Shown: one piece after another, positions 35,586 to 48,989 of the stretch
Layout of the letters: each line of letters begins with the position of its first letter
Position numbering within the stretch: position 1 is the stretch's first letter
Source of the DNA: Skeletonema tropicum
Lineage: Eukaryota > Bacillariophyta > Thalassiosirophyceae > Thalassiosirales > Thalassiosiraceae
NCBI GenBank assembly: GCA_037178625.1
Contig: JAWZXG010000052.1
Location: 1-64,000, forward strand
Length of the DNA: 64,000 nt
Direction of reading: 5' to 3'
Notes under the pieces: model-generated
The model's database searches: none
The model's input: only the letters and a program-made list of their open reading frames with translations
What the model was told of the DNA's origin: nothing
Position numbers and translations under genes: made by a program

Positions 35586-36416
35586 TCATTGTACATCATT
35601 CCTAAAGATGTTCAGTTGATTGTCATGTTGTAACACTTCCCATCTAGACGAGATCATTCGACTCTGAGAATGAGGACTGTGATGAACGTTGTACTGGTGA
35701 TGACTATCCGATTTGAAGGACAGCGGCGGAGGACTCAGCGATTGTAGGTCACTGTGGATGATGGAATCGGGCGGCGGTGAGTACACCGCCTCGTTGTTGC
35801 TGTTGCCGTCGTTGTTGTCTTGTGGATCATTAATAATGATATTGCCAATATTGTCATCACCATTATCACCGTCATTATCACCCCGCGCTGATATCAATTC
35901 TGATTCTGCCGGTGAGATATTATTTTCAATTTCAATATTCATATCCGTAGAAGATGCCATCATCTGCATCATCAAATTAGGATTTTGGTCCCGTCGTTCA
36001 ATCACTTCAAACCCGGAACGCGATGCTGCGTTAGAATTAGAGCTGAGGCCAACCGGAGCCGGCACCGGAGGAGTGCTGATGCTGATTAGATTTAGACGAG
36101 CGGAAGTTCTATCACTATCGTTAATATTATCATCATGCACCGCAGCAGGTTCATGTGCCTCCGCCTCCGTATTATTACTATTGTTATCGTTATCAATCGG
36201 AGTATTATCATTACTCAAACTCAACAAGACAATGTGTTCTCCGTTCAGAAGCGGAGAGCTGAGCGCACTGGCACTGCCGCCCACGCTGCTGCTTTGAATT
36301 CCAGAGCTGCCCTCGCCCTCGGAGGTTGTTCGATGGCAGTTGTCGTCGTGAGGTGGTGTGGATAGGGCTGTGGTGTTGACAACCAGCTCGTTGTCGGATG
36401 TTGTGGACGAAGTCAT
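35586..36416 (-). CDS. Copy 24: intact 276-codon frame
   Basis: Same product as the reference. Short 7-base site, long TA run. Confidence 0.5.
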   Translation of the reverse strand: MTSSTTSDNELVVNTTALSTPPHDDNCHRTTSEGEGSSGIQSSSVGGSASALSSPLLNGEHIVLLSLSNDNTPIDNDNNSNNTEAEAHEPAAVHDDNINDSDRTSARLNLISISTPPVPAPVGLSSNSNAASRSGFEVIERRDQNPNLMMQMMASSTDMNIEIENNISPAESELISARGDNDGDNGDDNIGNIIINDPQDNNDGNSNNEAVYSPPPDSIIHSDLQSLSPPPLSFKSDSHHQYNVHHSPHSQSRMISSRWEVLQHDNQLNIFRNDVQ

Positions 36417-37150
36417 GGTTTGGTTTGATGGACTCGCTTGATTGGCGGCTAAATTTAAATTATATTGAATTAGTTAGGCGAGCAGAGCAGCTCTAGCGCA
36501 CGTCGCCTTCAGGAAGAGAGATAGAAGCTCTATTATATACAAACTTGGTCGGTAGCGGTTCGATAGGCTACGATGGAAGTTCCTCATGGTTTCCATGCAA
36601 TTTTGATGGCTTCGTGGCTTCTGCGAACTCGAAATATTTAAGCAGCATCGAGCGGTACTAACTGTCGCATCAAAAAGTCACCAACTCCAGACACCAGCCA
36701 ACTCAAGCACGCTACATTCATATTGTCACTTTATCTTGTCTTGTACTCGTCCAATGACAGCGATAAGTGTCCTTTTTGGAAAGCAATCGTCGTACTCTAT
36801 CGCTTAGGTAGGCGTATATTCAGCCTGTTTGGGCGACTTTTGTTCAATCGATGAGGCTAAAATGGGTCCAGAAAGTGATGTTTTGACGGTAGTCTTGGTT
36901 ACAATGACGATGGTATTGGCGCTGGTGACGACTTTCTAGACCACTCTCGAGGTGAGTCGATCGACAAAACATCGATATTTGACCTTGCAACTGCAACCAA
37001 TCGATAGAGCGCAATGAGAGCTTTCTACATCAACACTCATCGCCTTGATACGAACAAAAGTAGCAAAGTTAGGAAGGAAAAGGTGAATTTGGAGAGGAAG
37101 AGGTAATGTAGTATAGTAATCTATTATCATCTCTCTATATTATATATATA

Positions 37151-37981
37151 TCATTGTACATCATTCCTAAAGATGTTCAGTTGATTGTCATGTTGTAACA
37201 CTTCCCATCTAGACGAGATCATTCGACTCTGAGAATGAGGACTGTGATGAACGTTGTACTGGTGATGACTATCCGATTTGAAGGACAGCGGCGGAGGACT
37301 CAGCGATTGTAGGTCACTGTGGATGATGGAATCGGGCGGCGGTGAGTACACCGCCTCGTTGTTGCTGTTGCCGTCGTTGTTGTCTTGTGGATCATTAATA
37401 ATGATATTGCCAATATTGTCATCACCATTATCACCGTCATTATCACCCCGCGCTGATATCAATTCTGATTCTGCCGGTGAGATATTATTTTCAATTTCAA
37501 TATTCATATCCGTAGAAGATGCCATCATCTGCATCATCAAATTAGGATTTTGGTCCCGTCGTTCAATCACTTCAAACCCGGAACGCGATGCTGCGTTAGA
37601 ATTAGAGCTGAGGCCAACCGGAGCCGGCACCGGAGGAGTGCTGATGCTGATTAGATTTAGACGAGCGGAAGTTCTATCACTATCGTTAATATTATCATCA
37701 TGCACCGCAGCAGGTTCATGTGCCTCCGCCTCCGTATTATTACTATTGTTATCGTTATCAATCGGAGTATTATCATTACTCAAACTCAACAAGACAATGT
37801 GTTCTCCGTTCAGAAGCGGAGAGCTGAGCGCACTGGCACTGCCGCCCACGCTGCTGCTTTGAATTCCAGAGCTGCCCTCGCCCTCGGAGGTTGTTCGATG
37901 GCAGTTGTCGTCGTGAGGTGGTGTGGATAGGGCTGTGGTGTTGACAACCAGCTCGTTGTCGGATGTTGTGGACGAAGTCAT
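37151..37981 (-). CDS. Copy 25: intact 276-codon frame
   Basis: Same product as the reference. The spacer above it already shows extra bases (near 38138, 38280 and 38383), the start of the 38.1-40.0 kb noisy block. Confidence 0.5.
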   Translation of the reverse strand: MTSSTTSDNELVVNTTALSTPPHDDNCHRTTSEGEGSSGIQSSSVGGSASALSSPLLNGEHIVLLSLSNDNTPIDNDNNSNNTEAEAHEPAAVHDDNINDSDRTSARLNLISISTPPVPAPVGLSSNSNAASRSGFEVIERRDQNPNLMMQMMASSTDMNIEIENNISPAESELISARGDNDGDNGDDNIGNIIINDPQDNNDGNSNNEAVYSPPPDSIIHSDLQSLSPPPLSFKSDSHHQYNVHHSPHSQSRMISSRWEVLQHDNQLNIFRNDVQ

Positions 37982-38721
37982 GGTTTGGTTTGATGGACTC
38001 GCTTGATTGGCGGCTAAATTTAAATTATATTGAATTAGTTAGGCGAGCAGAGCAGCTCTAGCGCACGTCGCCTTCAGGAAGAGAGATAGAAGCTCTATTA
38101 TATACAAACTTGGTCGGTAGCGGTTCGATAGGCTACGGATGGAAGTTCCTCATGGTTTCCATGCAATTTTGATGGCTTCGTGGCTTCTGCGAACTCGAAA
38201 TATTTAAGCAGCATCGAGCGGTACTAACTGTCGCATCAAAAAGTCACCAACTCCAGACACCAGCCAACTCAAGCACGCTTACATTCATATTGTCACTTTA
38301 TCTTGTCTTGTACTCGTCCAATGACAGCGATAAGTGTCCTTTTTGGAAAGCAATCGTCGTACTCTATCGCTTAGGTAGGCGTAATATTCAGCCTGTTTGG
38401 GCGACTTTTGTTCAATCGATGAGGCTAAAATGGGTCCAGAAAGTGATGTTTTGACGGTAGTCTTGGTTACAATGACGATGGTATTGGCGCTGGTGACGAC
38501 TTTCTAGACCACTCTCGAGGTGAGTCGATCGACAAAACATCGATATTTGACCTTGCAACTGCAACCAATCGATAGAGCGCAATGAGAGCTTTCTACATCA
38601 ACACTCATCGCCTTGATACGAACAAAAGTAGCAAAGTTAGGAAGGAAAAGGTGAATTTGGAGAGGAAGAGGTAATGTAGTATAGTAGTAATCTATTATCA
38701 TCTCTCTATATTATATATATA

Positions 38722-39563
38722 TCATTGTACATCATTCCTAAAGATGTTCAGTTGATTGTCATGTTGTAACACTTCCCATCTAGACGAGATCATTCGACTC
38801 TGAGAATGAGGACTGTGATGAACGTTGTACTGGTGATGACTATCCGATTTGAAGGACAGCGGCGGAGGACTCAGCGATTGTAGGTCACTGTGGATGATGG
38901 AATCGGGCGGCGGTGAGTACACCGCCTCGTTGTTGCTGTTGCCGTCGTTGTTGTCTTGTGGATCATTAATAATGGATATTGCCAATATTGTCATCACCAT
39001 TATCACCGTCATTATCACCCCGCGCTGATATCAATTCTGATTCTGCCGGTGAGATATTATTTTCAATTTCAATATTCATATCCGTAGAAGATGCCATCAT
39101 CTGCATCATCAAATTAGGATTTTGGTCCCGTCGTTCAATCACTTCAAACCCGGAACGCGATGCTGCGTTAGAATTAGAGCTGAGGCCAACCGGAGGCCGG
39201 CACCGGAGGAGTGCTGATGCTGATTAGATTTAGACGAGCGGAAGTTCTATCTATCACTATCGTTAATATTATCATCATGCACCGCAGCAGGTTCATGTGT
39301 GCCTCCGCCTCCGTATTATTACTATTGTTTTATCGTTATCAATCGGAGTATTATCATTACTCAAACTCAACAAGACAATGTGTTCTCCGTTCAGAAGCGG
39401 AGAGCTGAGCGCACTGGCACTGCCGCCCACGCTGCTGCTTTGAATTCCAGAGCTGCCCTCGCCCTCGGAGGTTGTTCGGATGGCAGTTGTCGTCGTGAGG
39501 TGGTGTGGATAGGGCTGTGGTGTTGACAACCAGCTCGTTGTCGGATGTTGTGGACGAAGTCAT
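38722..39563 (-). pseudogene. Copy 26: frame broken by several insertions
   Basis: Extra bases near 38975, 39195, 39250, 39297, 39330 and 39479. The intergenic side is also noisy (near 39595, 39631, 39648, 39808, 39925 and 39958). Confidence 0.5.
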
Positions 39564-40313
39564 GGTTTGGTTTGATGGACTCGCTTGATTGGCGGGGCTA
39601 AATTTAAATTATATTGAATTAGTTAGGCGAAGCAGAGCAGCTCTAGCGGCACGTCGCCTTCAGGAAGAGAGATAGAAGCTCTATTATATACAAACTTGGT
39701 CGGTAGCGGTTCGATAGGCTACGATGGAAGTTCCTCATGGTTTCCATGTTCCATGCAATTTTGATGGCTTCGTGGCTTCTGCGAACTCGAAATATTTAAG
39801 CAGCATCATCGAGCGGTACTAACTGTCGCATCAAAAAGTCACCAACTCCAGACACCAGCCAACTCAAGCACGCTACATTCATATTGTCACTTTATCTTGT
39901 CTTGTACTCGTCCAATGACAGCGAATAAGTGTCCTTTTTGGAAAGCAATCGTCGTACTACTCTATCGCTTAGGTAGGCGTATATTCAGCCTGTTTGGGCG
40001 ACTTTTGTTCAATCGATGAGGCTAAAATGGGTCCAGAAAGTGATGTTTTGACGGTAGTCTTGGTTACAATGACGATGGTATTGGCGCTGGTGACGACTTT
40101 CTAGACCACTCTCGAGGTGAGTCGATCGACAAAACATCGATATTTGACCTTGCAACTGCAACCAATCGATAGAGCGCAATGAGAGCTTTCTACATCAACA
40201 CTCATCGCCTTGATACGAACAAAAGTAGCAAAGTTAGGAAGGAAAAGGTGAATTTGGAGAGGAAGAGGTAATGTAGTATAGTAATCTATTATCATCTCTC
40301 TATATTATATATA

Positions 40314-41145
40314 TCATTGTACATCATTCCTAAAGATGTTCAGTTGATTGTCATGTTGTAACACTTCCCATCTAGACGAGATCATTCGACTCTGAGAATG
40401 AGGACTGTGATGAACGTTGTACTGGTGATGACTATCCGATTTGAAGGACAGCGGCGGAGGACTCAGCGATTGTAGGTCACTGTGGATGATGGAATCGGGC
40501 GGCGGTGAGTACACCGCCTCGTTGTTGCTGTTGCCGTCGTTGTTGTCTTGTGGATCATTAATAATGATATTGCCAATATTGTCATCACCATTATCACCGT
40601 CATTATCACCCCGCGCTGATATCAATTCTGATTCTGCCGGTGAGATATTATTTTCAATTTCAATATTCATATCCGTAGAAGATGCCATCATCTGCATCAT
40701 CAAATTAGGATTTTGGTCCCGTCGTTCAATCACTTCAAACCCGGAACGCGATGCTGCGTTAGAATTAGAGCTGAGGCCAACCGGAGCCGGCACCGGAGGA
40801 GTGCTGATGCTGATTAGATTTAAGACGAGCGGAAGTTCTATCACTATCGTTAATATTATCATCATGCACCGCAGCAGGTTCATGTGCCTCCGCCTCCGTA
40901 TTATTACTATTGTTATCGTTATCAATCGGAGTATTATCATTACTCAAACTCAACAAGACAATGTGTTCTCCGTTCAGAAGCGGAGAGCTGAGCGCACTGG
41001 CACTGCCGCCCACGCTGCTGCTTTGAATTCCAGAGCTGCCCTCGCCCTCGGAGGTTGTTCGATGGCAGTTGTCGTCGTGAGGTGGTGTGGATAGGGCTGT
41101 GGTGTTGACAACCAGCTCGTTGTCGGATGTTGTGGACGAAGTCAT
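40314..41145 (-). pseudogene. Copy 27: single-base insertion
   Basis: One extra A near 40822 shifts the frame about 108 codons in. TA run short. Apart from one extra G near 41361 in the spacer the unit is clean, so the insertion could be real. Confidence 0.5.
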
Positions 41146-41887
41146 GGTTTGGTTTGATGGACTCGCTTGATTGGCGGCTAAATTTAAATTATATTGAATT
41201 AGTTAGGCGAGCAGAGCAGCTCTAGCGCACGTCGCCTTCAGGAAGAGAGATAGAAGCTCTATTATATACAAACTTGGTCGGTAGCGGTTCGATAGGCTAC
41301 GATGGAAGTTCCTCATGGTTTCCATGTTCCATGCAATTTTGATGGCTTCGTGGCTTCTGCGGAACTCGAAATATTTAAGCAGCATCGAGCGGTACTAACT
41401 GTCGCATCAAAAAGTCACCAACTCCAGACACCAGCCAACTCAAGCACGCTACATTCATATTGTCACTTTATCTTGTCTTGTACTCGTCCAATGACAGCGA
41501 TAAGTGTCCTTTTTGGAAAGCAATCGTCGTACTCTATCGCTTAGGTAGGCGTATATTCAGCCTGTTTGGGCGACTTTTGTTCAATCGATGAGGCTAAAAT
41601 GGGTCCAGAAAGTGATGTTTTGACGGTAGTCTTGGTTACAATGACGATGGTATTGGCGCTGGTGACGACTTTCTAGACCACTCTCGAGGTGAGTCGATCG
41701 ACAAAACATCGATATTTGACCTTGCAACTGCAACCAATCGATAGAGCGCAATGAGAGCTTTCTACATCAACACTCATCGCCTTGATACGAACAAAAGTAG
41801 CAAAGTTAGGAAGGAAAAGGTGAATTTGGAGAGGAAGAGGTAATGTAGTATAGTAATCTATTATCATCTCTCTATATTATATATATA

Positions 41888-42718
41888 TCATTGTACATCA
41901 TTCCTAAAGATGTTCAGTTGATTGTCATGTTGTAACACTTCCCATCTAGACGAGATCATTCGACTCTGAGAATGAGGACTGTGATGAACGTTGTACTGGT
42001 GATGACTATCCGATTTGAAGGACAGCGGCGGAGGACTCAGCGATTGTAGGTCACTGTGGATGATGGAATCGGGCGGCGGTGAGTACACCGCCTCGTTGTT
42101 GCTGTTGCCGTCGTTGTTGTCTTGTGGATCATTAATAATGATATTGCCAATATTGTCATCACCATTATCACCGTCATTATCACCCCGCGCTGATATCAAT
42201 TCTGATTCTGCCGGTGAGATATTATTTTCAATTTCAATATTCATATCCGTAGAAGATGCCATCATCTGCATCATCAAATTAGGATTTTGGTCCCGTCGTT
42301 CAATCACTTCAAACCCGGAACGCGATGCTGCGTTAGAATTAGAGCTGAGGCCAACCGGAGCCGGCACCGGAGGAGTGCTGATGCTGATTAGATTTAGACG
42401 AGCGGAAGTTCTATCACTATCGTTAATATTATCATCATGCACCGCAGCAGGTTCATGTGCCTCCGCCTCCGTATTATTACTATTGTTATCGTTATCAATC
42501 GGAGTATTATCATTACTCAAACTCAACAAGACAATGTGTTCTCCGTTCAGAAGCGGAGAGCTGAGCGCACTGGCACTGCCGCCCACGCTGCTGCTTTGAA
42601 TTCCAGAGCTGCCCTCGCCCTCGGAGGTTGTTCGATGGCAGTTGTCGTCGTGAGGTGGTGTGGATAGGGCTGTGGTGTTGACAACCAGCTCGTTGTCGGA
42701 TGTTGTGGACGAAGTCAT
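41888..42718 (-). CDS. Copy 28: intact 276-codon frame
   Basis: Same product as the reference. TA run long. The upstream 7-base site is an altered long form (near 42893). Confidence 0.5.
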   Translation of the reverse strand: MTSSTTSDNELVVNTTALSTPPHDDNCHRTTSEGEGSSGIQSSSVGGSASALSSPLLNGEHIVLLSLSNDNTPIDNDNNSNNTEAEAHEPAAVHDDNINDSDRTSARLNLISISTPPVPAPVGLSSNSNAASRSGFEVIERRDQNPNLMMQMMASSTDMNIEIENNISPAESELISARGDNDGDNGDDNIGNIIINDPQDNNDGNSNNEAVYSPPPDSIIHSDLQSLSPPPLSFKSDSHHQYNVHHSPHSQSRMISSRWEVLQHDNQLNIFRNDVQ

Positions 42719-43458
42719 GGTTTGGTTTGATGGACTCGCTTGATTGGCGGCTAAATTTAAATTATATTGAATTAGTTAGGCGAGCAGAGCAGCTCTAGCG
42801 CACGTCGCCTTCAGGAAGAGAGATAGAAGCTCTATTATATACAAACTTGGTCGGTAGCGGTTCGATAGGCTACGATGGAAGTTCCTCATGGTTTCATGGG
42901 TTCCATGCAATTTTGATGGCTTCGTGGCTTCTGCGAACTCGAAATATTTAAGCAGCATCGAGCGGTACTAACTGTCGCATCAAAAAGTCACCAACTCCAG
43001 ACACCAGCCAACTCAAGCACGCTACATTCATATTGTCACTTTATCTTGTCTTGTACTCGTCCAATGACAGCGATAAGTGTCCTTTTTGGAAAGCAATCGT
43101 CGTACTCTATCGCTTAGGTAGGCGTATATTCAGCCTGTTTGGGCGACTTTTGTTCAATCGATGAGGCTAAAATGGGTCCAGAAAGTGATGTTTTGACGGT
43201 AGTCTTGGTTACAATGACGATGGTATTGGCGCTGGTGACGACTTTCTAGACCACTCTCGAGGTGAGTCGATCGACAAAACATCGATATTTGACCTTGCAA
43301 CTGCAACCAATCGATAGAGCGCAATGAGAGCTTTCTACATCAACACTCATCGCCTTGATACGAACAAAAGTAGCAAAGTTAGGAAGGAAAAGGTGAATTT
43401 GGAGAGGAAGAGGTAATGTAGTATAGTAATCTATTATCATCTCTCTATATTATATATA

Positions 43459-44291
43459 TCATTGTACATCATTCCTAAAGATGTTCAGTTGATTGTCATG
43501 TTGTAACACTTCCCATCTAGACGAGATCATTCGACTCTGAGAATGAGGACTGTGATGAACGTTGTACTGGTGATGACTATCCGATTTGAAGGACAGCGGC
43601 GGAGGACTCAGCGATTGTAGGTCACTGTGGATGATGGAATCGGGCGGCGGTGAGTACACCGCCTCGTTGTTGCTGTTGCCGTCGTTGTTGTCTTGTGGAT
43701 CATTAATAATGATATTGCCAATATTGTCATCACCATTATCACCGTCATTATCACCCCGCGCTGATATCAATTCTGATTCTGCCGGTGAGAGATATTATTT
43801 TCAATTTCAATATTCATATCCGTAGAAGATGCCATCATCTGCATCATCAAATTAGGATTTTGGTCCCGTCGTTCAATCACTTCAAACCCGGAACGCGATG
43901 CTGCGTTAGAATTAGAGCTGAGGCCAACCGGAGCCGGCACCGGAGGAGTGCTGATGCTGATTAGATTTAGACGAGCGGAAGTTCTATCACTATCGTTAAT
44001 ATTATCATCATGCACCGCAGCAGGTTCATGTGCCTCCGCCTCCGTATTATTACTATTGTTATCGTTATCAATCGGAGTATTATCATTACTCAAACTCAAC
44101 AAGACAATGTGTTCTCCGTTCAGAAGCGGAGAGCTGAGCGCACTGGCACTGCCGCCCACGCTGCTGCTTTGAATTCCAGAGCTGCCCTCGCCCTCGGAGG
44201 TTGTTCGATGGCAGTTGTCGTCGTGAGGTGGTGTGGATAGGGCTGTGGTGTTGACAACCAGCTCGTTGTCGGATGTTGTGGACGAAGTCAT
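43459..44291 (-). pseudogene. Copy 29: frame broken by a GA duplication
   Basis: GA is duplicated at about 43787-43792 in an otherwise clean coding region, shifting the frame after about 167 codons. TA run short. Probably a real two-base duplication. Confidence 0.55.
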
Positions 44292-45030
44292 GGTTTGGTT
44301 TGATGGACTCGCTTGATTGGCGGCTAAATTTAAATTATATTGAATTAGTTAGGCGAGCAGAGCAGCTCTAGCGCACGTCGCCTTCAGGAAGAGAGATAGA
44401 AGCTCTTATTATATACAAACTTGGTCGGTAGCGGTTCGATAGGCTACGATGGAAGTTCCTCATGGTTTCCATGCAATGCAATTTGATGGCTTCGTGGCTT
44501 CTGCGAACTCGAAATATTTAAGCAGCATCGAGCGGTACTAACTGTCGCATCAAAAAGTCACCAACTCCAGACACCAGCCAACTCAAGCACGCTACATTCA
44601 TATTGTCACTTTATCTTGTCTTGTACTCGTCCAATGACAGCGATAAGTGTCCTTTTTGGAAAGCAATCGTCGTACTCTATCGCTTAGGTAGGCGTATATT
44701 CAGCCTGTTTGGGCGACTTTTGTTCAATCGATGAGGCTAAAATGGGTCCAGAAAGTGATGTTTTGACGGTAGTCTTGGTTACAATGACGATGGTATTGGC
44801 GCTGGTGACGACTTTCTAGACCACTCTCGAGGTGAGTCGATCGACAAAACATCGATATTTGACCTTGCAACTGCAACCAATCGATAGAGCGCAATGAGAG
44901 CTTTCTACATCAACACTCATCGCCTTGATACGAACAAAAGTAGCAAAGTTAGGAAGGAAAAGGTGAATTTGGAGAGGAAGAGGTAATGTAGTATAGTAAT
45001 CTATTATCATCTCTCTATATTATATATATA

Positions 45031-45861
45031 TCATTGTACATCATTCCTAAAGATGTTCAGTTGATTGTCATGTTGTAACACTTCCCATCTAGACGAGATC
45101 ATTCGACTCTGAGAATGAGGACTGTGATGAACGTTGTACTGGTGATGACTATCCGATTTGAAGGACAGCGGCGGAGGACTCAGCGATTGTAGGTCACTGT
45201 GGATGATGGAATCGGGCGGCGGTGAGTACACCGCCTCGTTGTTGCTGTTGCCGTCGTTGTTGTCTTGTGGATCATTAATAATGATATTGCCAATATTGTC
45301 ATCACCATTATCACCGTCATTATCACCCCGCGCTGATATCAATTCTGATTCTGCCGGTGAGATATTATTTTCAATTTCAATATTCATATCCGTAGAAGAT
45401 GCCATCATCTGCATCATCAAATTAGGATTTTGGTCCCGTCGTTCAATCACTTCAAACCCGGAACGCGATGCTGCGTTAGAATTAGAGCTGAGGCCAACCG
45501 GAGCCGGCACCGGAGGAGTGCTGATGCTGATTAGATTTAGACGAGCGGAAGTTCTATCACTATCGTTAATATTATCATCATGCACCGCAGCAGGTTCATG
45601 TGCCTCCGCCTCCGTATTATTACTATTGTTATCGTTATCAATCGGAGTATTATCATTACTCAAACTCAACAAGACAATGTGTTCTCCGTTCAGAAGCGGA
45701 GAGCTGAGCGCACTGGCACTGCCGCCCACGCTGCTGCTTTGAATTCCAGAGCTGCCCTCGCCCTCGGAGGTTGTTCGATGGCAGTTGTCGTCGTGAGGTG
45801 GTGTGGATAGGGCTGTGGTGTTGACAACCAGCTCGTTGTCGGATGTTGTGGACGAAGTCAT
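45031..45861 (-). CDS. Copy 30: intact 276-codon frame
   Basis: Same product as the reference. TA run long, upstream 7-base site short. Confidence 0.5.
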   Translation of the reverse strand: MTSSTTSDNELVVNTTALSTPPHDDNCHRTTSEGEGSSGIQSSSVGGSASALSSPLLNGEHIVLLSLSNDNTPIDNDNNSNNTEAEAHEPAAVHDDNINDSDRTSARLNLISISTPPVPAPVGLSSNSNAASRSGFEVIERRDQNPNLMMQMMASSTDMNIEIENNISPAESELISARGDNDGDNGDDNIGNIIINDPQDNNDGNSNNEAVYSPPPDSIIHSDLQSLSPPPLSFKSDSHHQYNVHHSPHSQSRMISSRWEVLQHDNQLNIFRNDVQ

Positions 45862-46593
45862 GGTTTGGTTTGATGGACTCGCTTGATTGGCGGCTAAATT
45901 TAAATTATATTGAATTAGTTAGGCGAGCAGAGCAGCTCTAGCGCACGTCGCCTTCAGGAAGAGAGATAGAAGCTCTATTATATACAAACTTGGTCGGTAG
46001 CGGTTCGATAGGCTACGATGGAAGTTCCTCATGGTTTCCATGCAATTTTGATGGCTTCGTGGCTTCTGCGAACTCGAAATATTTAAGCAGCATCGAGCGG
46101 TACTAACTGTCGCATCAAAAAGTCACCAACTCCAGACACCAGCCAACTCAAGCACGCTACATTCATATTGTCACTTTATCTTGTCTTGTACTCGTCCAAT
46201 GACAGCGATAAGTGTCCTTTTTGGAAAGCAATCGTCGTACTCTATCGCTTAGGTAGGCGTATATTCAGCCTGTTTGGGCGACTTTTGTTCAATCGATGAG
46301 GCTAAAATGGGTCCAGAAAGTGATGTTTTGACGGTAGTCTTGGTTACAATGACGATGGTATTGGCGCTGGTGACGACTTTCTAGACCACTCTCGAGGTGA
46401 GTCGATCGACAAAACATCGATATTTGACCTTGCAACTGCAACCAATCGATAGAGCGCAATGAGAGCTTTCTACATCAACACTCATCGCCTTGATACGAAC
46501 AAAAGTAGCAAAGTTAGGAAGGAAAAGGTGAATTTGGAGAGGAAGAGGTAATGTAGTATAGTAATCTATTATCATCTCTCTATATTATATATA

Positions 46594-47424
46594 TCATTGT
46601 ACATCATTCCTAAAGATGTTCAGTTGATTGTCATGTTGTAACACTTCCCATCTAGACGAGATCATTCGACTCTGAGAATGAGGACTGTGATGAACGTTGT
46701 ACTGGTGATGACTATCCGATTTGAAGGACAGCGGCGGAGGACTCAGCGATTGTAGGTCACTGTGGATGATGGAATCGGGCGGCGGTGAGTACACCGCCTC
46801 GTTGTTGCTGTTGCCGTCGTTGTTGTCTTGTGGATCATTAATAATGATATTGCCAATATTGTCATCACCATTATCACCGTCATTATCACCCCGCGCTGAT
46901 ATCAATTCTGATTCTGCCGGTGAGATATTATTTTCAATTTCAATATTCATATCCGTAGAAGATGCCATCATCTGCATCATCAAATTAGGATTTTGGTCCC
47001 GTCGTTCAATCACTTCAAACCCGGAACGCGATGCTGCGTTAGAATTAGAGCTGAGGCCAACCGGAGCCGGCACCGGAGGAGTGCTGATGCTGATTAGATT
47101 TAGACGAGCGGAAGTTCTATCACTATCGTTAATATTATCATCATGCACCGCAGCAGGTTCATGTGCCTCCGCCTCCGTATTATTACTATTGTTATCGTTA
47201 TCAATCGGAGTATTATCATTACTCAAACTCAACAAGACAATGTGTTCTCCGTTCAGAAGCGGAGAGCTGAGCGCACTGGCACTGCCGCCCACGCTGCTGC
47301 TTTGAATTCCAGAGCTGCCCTCGCCCTCGGAGGTTGTTCGATGGCAGTTGTCGTCGTGAGGTGGTGTGGATAGGGCTGTGGTGTTGACAACCAGCTCGTT
47401 GTCGGATGTTGTGGACGAAGTCAT
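46594..47424 (-). CDS. Copy 31: intact 276-codon frame
   Basis: Same product as the reference. TA run short, giving the shortest interval seen (1563). Confidence 0.5.
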   Translation of the reverse strand: MTSSTTSDNELVVNTTALSTPPHDDNCHRTTSEGEGSSGIQSSSVGGSASALSSPLLNGEHIVLLSLSNDNTPIDNDNNSNNTEAEAHEPAAVHDDNINDSDRTSARLNLISISTPPVPAPVGLSSNSNAASRSGFEVIERRDQNPNLMMQMMASSTDMNIEIENNISPAESELISARGDNDGDNGDDNIGNIIINDPQDNNDGNSNNEAVYSPPPDSIIHSDLQSLSPPPLSFKSDSHHQYNVHHSPHSQSRMISSRWEVLQHDNQLNIFRNDVQ

Positions 47425-48158
47425 GGTTTGGTTTGATGGACTCGCTTGATTGGCGGCTAAATTTAAATTATATTGAATTAGTTAGGCGAGCAGAGCAGCT
47501 CTAGCGCACGTCGCCTTCAGGAAGAGAGATAGAAGCTCTATTATATACAAACTTGGTCGGTAGCGGTTCGATAGGCTACGATGGAAGTTCCTCATGGTTT
47601 CCATGCAATTTTGATGGCTTCGTGGCTTCTGCGAACTCGAAATATTTAAGCAGCATCGAGCGGTACTAACTGTCGCATCAAAAAGTCACCAACTCCAGAC
47701 ACCAGCCAACTCAAGCACGCTACATTCATATTGTCACTTTATCTTGTCTTGTACTCGTCCAATGACAGCGATAAGTGTCCTTTTTGGAAAGCAATCGTCG
47801 TACTCTATCGCTTAGGTAGGCGTATATTCAGCCTGTTTGGGCGACTTTTGTTCAATCGATGAGGCTAAAATGGGTCCAGAAAGTGATGTTTTGACGGTAG
47901 TCTTGGTTACAATGACGATGGTATTGGCGCTGGTGACGACTTTCTAGACCACTCTCGAGGTGAGTCGATCGACAAAACATCGATATTTGACCTTGCAACT
48001 GCAACCAATCGATAGAGCGCAATGAGAGCTTTCTACATCAACACTCATCGCCTTGATACGAACAAAAGTAGCAAAGTTAGGAAGGAAAAGGTGAATTTGG
48101 AGAGGAAGAGGTAATGTAGTATAGTAATCTATTATCATCTCTCTATATTATATATATA

Positions 48159-48989
48159 TCATTGTACATCATTCCTAAAGATGTTCAGTTGATTGTCATG
48201 TTGTAACACTTCCCATCTAGACGAGATCATTCGACTCTGAGAATGAGGACTGTGATGAACGTTGTACTGGTGATGACTATCCGATTTGAAGGACAGCGGC
48301 GGAGGACTCAGCGATTGTAGGTCACTGTGGATGATGGAATCGGGCGGCGGTGAGTACACCGCCTCGTTGTTGCTGTTGCCGTCGTTGTGTCTTGTGGATC
48401 ATTAATAATGATATTGCCAATATTGTCATCACCATTATCACCGTCATTATCACCCCGCGCTGATATCAATTCTGATTCTGCCGGTGAGATATTATTTTCA
48501 ATTTCAATATTCATATCCGTAGAAGATGCCATCATCTGCATCATCAAATTAGGATTTTGGTCCCGTCGTTCAATCACTTCAAACCCGGAACGCGATGCTG
48601 CGTTAGAATTAGAGCTGAGGCCAACCGGAGCCGGCACCGGAGGAGTGCTGATGCTGATTAGATTTAGACGAGCGGAAGTTTCTATCACTATCGTTAATAT
48701 TATCATCATGCACCGCAGCAGGTTCATGTGCCTCCGCCTCCGTATTATTACTATTGTTATCGTTATCAATCGGAGTATTATCATTACTCAAACTCAACAA
48801 GACAATGTGTTCTCCGTTCAGAAGCGGAGAGCTGAGCGCACTGGCACTGCCGCCCACGCTGCTGCTTTGAATTCCAGAGCTGCCCTCGCCCTCGGAGGTT
48901 GTTCGATGGCAGTTGTCGTCGTGAGGTGGTGTGGATAGGGCTGTGGTGTTGACAACCAGCTCGTTGTCGGATGTTGTGGACGAAGTCAT
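48159..48989 (-). pseudogene. Copy 32: frame broken by +1 and -1 changes
   Basis: An extra T near 48681 shifts the frame about 103 codons in and a missing T near 48389 restores it, so about 97 codons between are read out of frame. TA run long; the unit is otherwise clean. Confidence 0.55.
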
